DNA of 64,000 nucleotides from Arthrobacter sp. QXT-31. GTDB taxonomy: Bacteria; Actinomycetota; Actinomycetes; Actinomycetales; Micrococcaceae. Numbering within the stretch: the stretch's first letter is position 1; every line of letters begins with the position of its first letter. This document shows positions 61,382-64,000 of this stretch, piece after piece. The stretch is taken from NCBI RefSeq assembly GCF_001969265.1, contig NZ_CP019304.1, positions 2,976,001-3,040,000 on the forward strand, given 5' to 3'. The notes below the pieces were generated by a model, which worked only from the letters and a program-made list of their open reading frames with translations, did not search any database and was not told the DNA's origin. The position numbers and the translations under genes are program-made.

Positions 61382-61855
61382 TCAGTCCAGCGGAATGGTG
61401 ATGGTGACGGCCGTGCCGGTGCCCGGAGCCGAGATGATATCCACGGTCCCGCCTGCCTCCTCGACAGCCTGTGAAATCGTCCTGAGTCCGTGGCCGGTGA
61501 CTTCTCCTGCCGCGGGCAGAGCCGATTCGAAGCCGGCGCCGTTATCGGCGACCATGAGGCGGATCCCGTGGAAGACTGCGGCAAGCCGGACCGTGACGTC
61601 CGTGGCGTGCGCATGCTTGAACGTGTTGCTCAGCGCTTCCTGCGCGGACTGGTAGAGCAGGGAGGCGCAACCGGACGAGATCTCCACCCCGTGGCGGGGC
61701 GTCTCCCAGCGGACGCAGGTGCCTTGGCGCCGCAACGGGACTGTGAGCCTGTCGATGCACCCGGCGAGCCCCAGCCGGTGAAAGTCCACGGGCCGGCTGT
61801 CGGTGATGACGCCGCCGATTTCGACGACTTCCTCGAGAGTTGCTGACTGGTTCAT
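61382..61855 (-). CDS. Orphan HATPase domain of sensor-kinase (NarL/NreB) type
   Basis: 157 residues: only the C-terminal catalytic part of a HisKA_3 sensor kinase. Visible are VDFHRLGLAGCIDRL (the helix after dimerisation), the N-box YQSAQEALSNTFKHAHATD, DNGAGFE and GHGLRTISQAVEEAGG. There is no sensory domain and no H-box His, so it cannot autophosphorylate. It may be a remnant, a phosphatase or an anti-sigma-like partner. No response regulator is adjacent. An alternative start is the ATG at 61888. Confidence 0.72.
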   Translation of the reverse strand: MNQSATLEEVVEIGGVITDSRPVDFHRLGLAGCIDRLTVPLRRQGTCVRWETPRHGVEISSGCASLLYQSAQEALSNTFKHAHATDVTVRLAAVFHGIRLMVADNGAGFESALPAAGEVTGHGLRTISQAVEEAGGTVDIISAPGTGTAVTITIPLD

Positions 61856-62002
61856 GACGCCCCCGCTTCCCTGCGGTCCCTTGTGCATACTGTCCCCGGA
61901 AGGATCGCTCCTCCAGGGGCTGACGCTCTAAGGGTGGCGCGGCCCCATCAAACTTGCCGCAGGTTTACCCTTGGATCCACTCAGGTTTCCGCAATATGTT
62001 CG

Positions 62003-62027
62003 GGGGCTACGGGGCTACGGGGCTACG
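62003..62027 (+). repeat. Three tandem copies of an 8-bp GGGGCTAC unit
   Basis: GGGGCTAC is repeated three times head-to-tail, followed by a degenerate GAGCTAT, in the gap before the 78-residue hypothetical gene. Length variation by slippage is plausible. Confidence 0.6.
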
Positions 62028-62054
62028 AGCTATGCGGCTCACGGGGCCAGGCGG

Positions 62055-62291
62055 CTACGGAGCGAGCATCCAGGGCTGCAACGACTGCTGCGGATATGTC
62101 GCAGCGTCGGCCGCGTCGAGGACTTCCAGCGCCGTCATGTGCGCTGCGGCTGCGACCTCGCGGATCGGCTTGCCGTGGGTTACTGCCGCCGCGACTGCGT
62201 GCTGCAGGGTTTCCGCCGCGGGATCGTGCTCTACTGCTGCGGATTCCAGCGTCGCCACGGCCTCTTCCACGGCGCGAATGTCGTCGTCCAT
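62055..62291 (-). CDS. Small hypothetical protein (78 aa)
   Basis: 78 residues, mostly helical (MDDDIRAVEEAVATLESAA at the start; HGKPIREVAAAAHMTALEVLDAAD resembles a helix-turn-helix). GGAGG lies 6-7 nt before the ATG, which supports translation. It is divergent from the TetR gene, with which it may share the control region. No recognised family. Function unknown. Confidence 0.68.
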   Translation of the reverse strand: MDDDIRAVEEAVATLESAAVEHDPAAETLQHAVAAAVTHGKPIREVAAAAHMTALEVLDAADAATYPQQSLQPWMLAP

Positions 62292-62383
62292 CTGTGCCCT
62301 CCAGTTTCTGCCCCATTGCAGTGACACCAACGCCCGGGAGCCGCAACTGCCCCAAGACGAAGTGTCATGTTCCTAAAACAATA

Positions 62384-62401
62384 AGACAGACAGGTCTGTC
62401 T
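62384..62401. promoter_or_regulatory. AGACAGAC-AG-GTCTGTCT, TetR operator
   Basis: A perfect 8-bp-arm palindrome with a 2-nt centre lies 31 nt before the TetR start and 93 nt before the divergent small gene. The ACAGAC..GTCTGT core is a common TetR-family operator type. Confidence 0.75.
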
Positions 62402-62431
62402 CTGCCAGTGCCAAGGTACACTGAATTTCTG

Positions 62432-63046
62432 ATGAGTGCTCCTGATGCAACCGGGGATGCCTTGCTGCCTGAAGAGGTGCGGACCGGCCATAGTGAACCA
62501 GTGGACCGGATCCTCGCCACCGCCTACGAGCTTTTTTCCCACCGCGGGGTCCGCGACGTCGGCATCAATGAGCTGATCGAGCGCTCTGGAGTGGCCAAGT
62601 CCACGTTTTACCGCCACTTCCCGTCCAAGGACGCGCTGGTCCTGGCATTCCTCGCACTGCGCGACCAGGTATGGACCGTGGACCTGATCGTCTCCGAGGC
62701 CAGGCGCAGGGGAACCACCCCCGAAGGGCGGCTGCTGGCCATCTTCGATGTCTTTGGCGACTGGTTCCAGCGGGACGACTTCGAGGCATGCACGTTCATC
62801 AACGTCCTGCTCGAGATGGGCCCCGGGCATCCGCTGGGTGAGGCCAGCATCGGCTACCTCGCCAGAATCCGCGGCCACATCCAGGCGCTTGCCGAGGAGG
62901 CGGGGCTGGAACACACTGATGAATTCGCCCGCTCCTGGCACATTCTGATGAAGGGTTCCATCATTTCCGCGACGGAAGGCGACTTCCTCGCTTCCAAGCG
63001 GGCGCAGCAGATGGCCGGCTGGCTGATCGAGCACCACAGGAGCTGA
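62432..63046 (+). CDS. TetR-family transcriptional regulator
   Basis: 204 residues. The N-terminal helix-turn-helix (ILATAYELFSHRGVRDVGINELIERSGVAKSTFYRHFPSK in separate helices, about 26-66) is followed by a TetR C-terminal ligand domain (FINVLLEMGPGHPLGEAS). The AGACAGAC-type operator upstream suggests autorepression and control of the small divergent gene. It may also act on distant genes. The ATG at 62432 is the first before the helix-turn-helix. Ligand unknown. Confidence 0.9.
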   Translation: MSAPDATGDALLPEEVRTGHSEPVDRILATAYELFSHRGVRDVGINELIERSGVAKSTFYRHFPSKDALVLAFLALRDQVWTVDLIVSEARRRGTTPEGRLLAIFDVFGDWFQRDDFEACTFINVLLEMGPGHPLGEASIGYLARIRGHIQALAEEAGLEHTDEFARSWHILMKGSIISATEGDFLASKRAQQMAGWLIEHHRS

Positions 63047-63077
63047 CAGCGCTCCTGACCCGCCGCCGTCGTCCTTG

Positions 63078-63536
63078 CTAATCAATCCGCAGCAGGTTCC
63101 GCAGCGGAGCCGGCACCCACTTCGCCCTTGGTCCGTCCTTTAGGTTCCCGCCTTCGTTTGCGCCGTCACTGGGTCCGGCCGTGAAGTAGTCTCCGCCCGC
63201 CGGGAGGTAATCCTCGGCCGGGAGGTTGCCGGGGCCCGTTGCCGGCGGGAGGCAGGCATTCTCACTCAGGTGGCACAGCAGTGCCTGCTCAGGGGACCCC
63301 GGATGCGAGGCCAGGTGCTGCAGCAGCCGGTGCCGGGATTCCGACCGGACATCGGTGGTGGCGAGGATGTCCAGGATGAGTTCGATGACCTGGGCGCGCA
63401 TCACTGTCCTGTCGATCGACCTCAGCGAGTCGCTGCAGAAGATCTCCAATGCTTCCGCCTCATCCTGGGCGCATCCCGGGCCGGTGGCAGTCTTCAGCCA
63501 TTCGGGTTCACCAGGGGTGGGGACACTAGCGTCCAT
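63078..63536 (-). CDS. Hypothetical protein (152 aa)
   Basis: 152 residues. The central part is a helical region with Arg/Asp clusters (SDSLRSIDRTVMRAQVIELILDILATTDVRSESRHRLLQHLASH), and the C-terminal part is Pro/Gly-rich. GGAGG lies 6 nt before the ATG at 63536. No known domain. It is convergent with the TetR gene. Function unknown. Confidence 0.6.
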   Translation of the reverse strand: MDASVPTPGEPEWLKTATGPGCAQDEAEALEIFCSDSLRSIDRTVMRAQVIELILDILATTDVRSESRHRLLQHLASHPGSPEQALLCHLSENACLPPATGPGNLPAEDYLPAGGDYFTAGPSDGANEGGNLKDGPRAKWVPAPLRNLLRID

Positions 63537-63941
63537 CGGGACCTCCGTGACGGTTCGCGTTTTCCGCCGGGAAAACGGCTTTGGCTGAAGGCATGCTTCT
63601 TTGCATGGTGCCAATGTGCGGCAGTGCTCCTGTGAAAAGCTCGGCGCGTGGACCCCTCGATGGGCCGTTCCGGGTGGAAACGGGGGGACCCATGATGCGA
63701 AAAGGCCTCTTCCTGCCTGTTTTGGGAGGAATTCCCCGGGAAGGTCCCGGCTTTTCATAAGGAAACTCTCGGGAATCCTGCGGCCGGCTTTGCCCTTGCC
63801 GGAGCTGTTCCGCCACCCGCGGTTGGCTTCCAACGCCGCCTTAACAAGCGTTGCGCAAGGGCGTAGCTTTGTTGGTGTTGGGACCCGTACCGGTCCTTCG
63901 CATCCTGCAATGGGGCCGGAAGCTGACAGGAGGTAACAGCG
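63537..63941. other. 405-bp gene-free region
   Basis: No supported gene. It would hold the promoters of the 152-residue hypothetical (minus) and of the gene starting at 63942 (plus). A longer minus-strand extension of the hypothetical frame has no ribosome site. No CIRCE- or HAIR-type heat-shock element was found. Confidence 0.5.
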
Positions 63942-64000
63942 ATGACCAACATTTTCAGGCGTGCCGGGGTGGACATCCCCGAACCGTTCCGCCGTTTCCT
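63942..64000 (+). CDS. Start of a gene, possibly Hsp20 family
   Basis: Only 19 codons are visible (MTNIFRRAGVDIPEPFRRF). AGGAGG is 7 nt before the ATG, so the start is secure. The opening recalls N-termini of actinobacterial Hsp20 proteins, but this is too little to identify it. Confidence 0.45.
   Translation, partial: MTNIFRRAGVDIPEPFRRF

Noticed and set aside
63601..63936. 111-codon plus-strand frame upstream of the last gene
   Set aside because: Starts without a ribosome site, overlaps the likely promoter of the gene at 63942 and has no recognisable motif.

Overview
The window looks like chromosome of a high-GC actinobacterium of the Arthrobacter/Pseudarthrobacter group (Micrococcaceae). 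The basis is the high GC content, the dense ATGA/TGATG-overlapping operons, the many MHS-type transporters, IclR/GntR/LysR-controlled catabolic clusters and actinobacterial small families such as DUF6221. The genus is inferred from gene content, not from a marker gene. No rRNA, tRNA, CRISPR array, phage or insertion sequence was seen.

The left half (1-35.4 kb) is a string of substrate-utilisation islands, each with its own regulator and usually its own MHS-family importer. (A) 1-6460, minus strand: a LacI-controlled operon with a 2-hydroxyacid dehydrogenase, D-mannonate dehydratase, a fructuronate-reductase/mannitol-dehydrogenase family enzyme, an idonate/gulonate-type zinc dehydrogenase and the start of an MHS transporter. 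Together these would convert L-gulonate or L-idonate through fructuronate and mannonate to 2-keto-3-deoxygluconate. (B) 6648-10768, minus strand: a LysR-linked set with an FAD dehydrogenase, a zinc dehydrogenase and a YciI-like protein. (C) 10887-22403: a divergent IclR-centred island with two tandem IclR genes, two MHS transporters and a six-gene plus-strand operon (transporter, Gfo/Idh/MocA, Fe-S old-yellow-enzyme reductase, TIM-barrel isomerase/dehydratase, aldo/keto reductase, KstD-like FAD dehydrogenase). Its substrate is unknown; an oxygenated ring is the best guess. (D) 22437-23301: a leaderless ArsR gene plus an AHSA1/SRPBCC protein. (E) 23920-31481: 5-oxoproline utilisation (PxpA, fused PxpB-PxpC, biotin carboxylase/BCCP), GntR, an MHS transporter and a DUF1445/UPF0317 protein. 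(F) 31593-35402: a nitrilase-family amidohydrolase, GntR, an MHS transporter and a DUF2848 protein.

The middle (35.5-46.2 kb) is a mixed region: an alanine-type aminotransferase, an LssY-like membrane protein, a zinc-finger thioredoxin, ASCH, DUF1992, HNH and DUF6221 proteins, an FMN reductase, several small hypotheticals, and an unusual gene (41906-43750) that joins an ABC exporter cut off just after Walker A to a histidine-phosphatase domain lacking its catalytic His.

The right part starts with a malonate-like island (46172-51252: fused carboxyltransferase, class III CoA-transferase, MatC-type carrier, GntR). It continues with a class I amidotransferase, flavohemoglobin, a cupin, CorA, an S8 protease that appears to start at ATT and carry a lipobox, a Lys-rich secreted protein, an alpha/beta hydrolase, an LLM flavoenzyme, a P-loop kinase, an orphan HATPase fragment and a TetR regulator. 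At the right edge a gene begins that may encode an Hsp20.

Three families of long intergenic inverted repeats recur through the window (GACGACGGCGGGA hairpins, a 28-bp-arm palindrome, and a CAGATAATG palindrome). They are among its most distinctive features.
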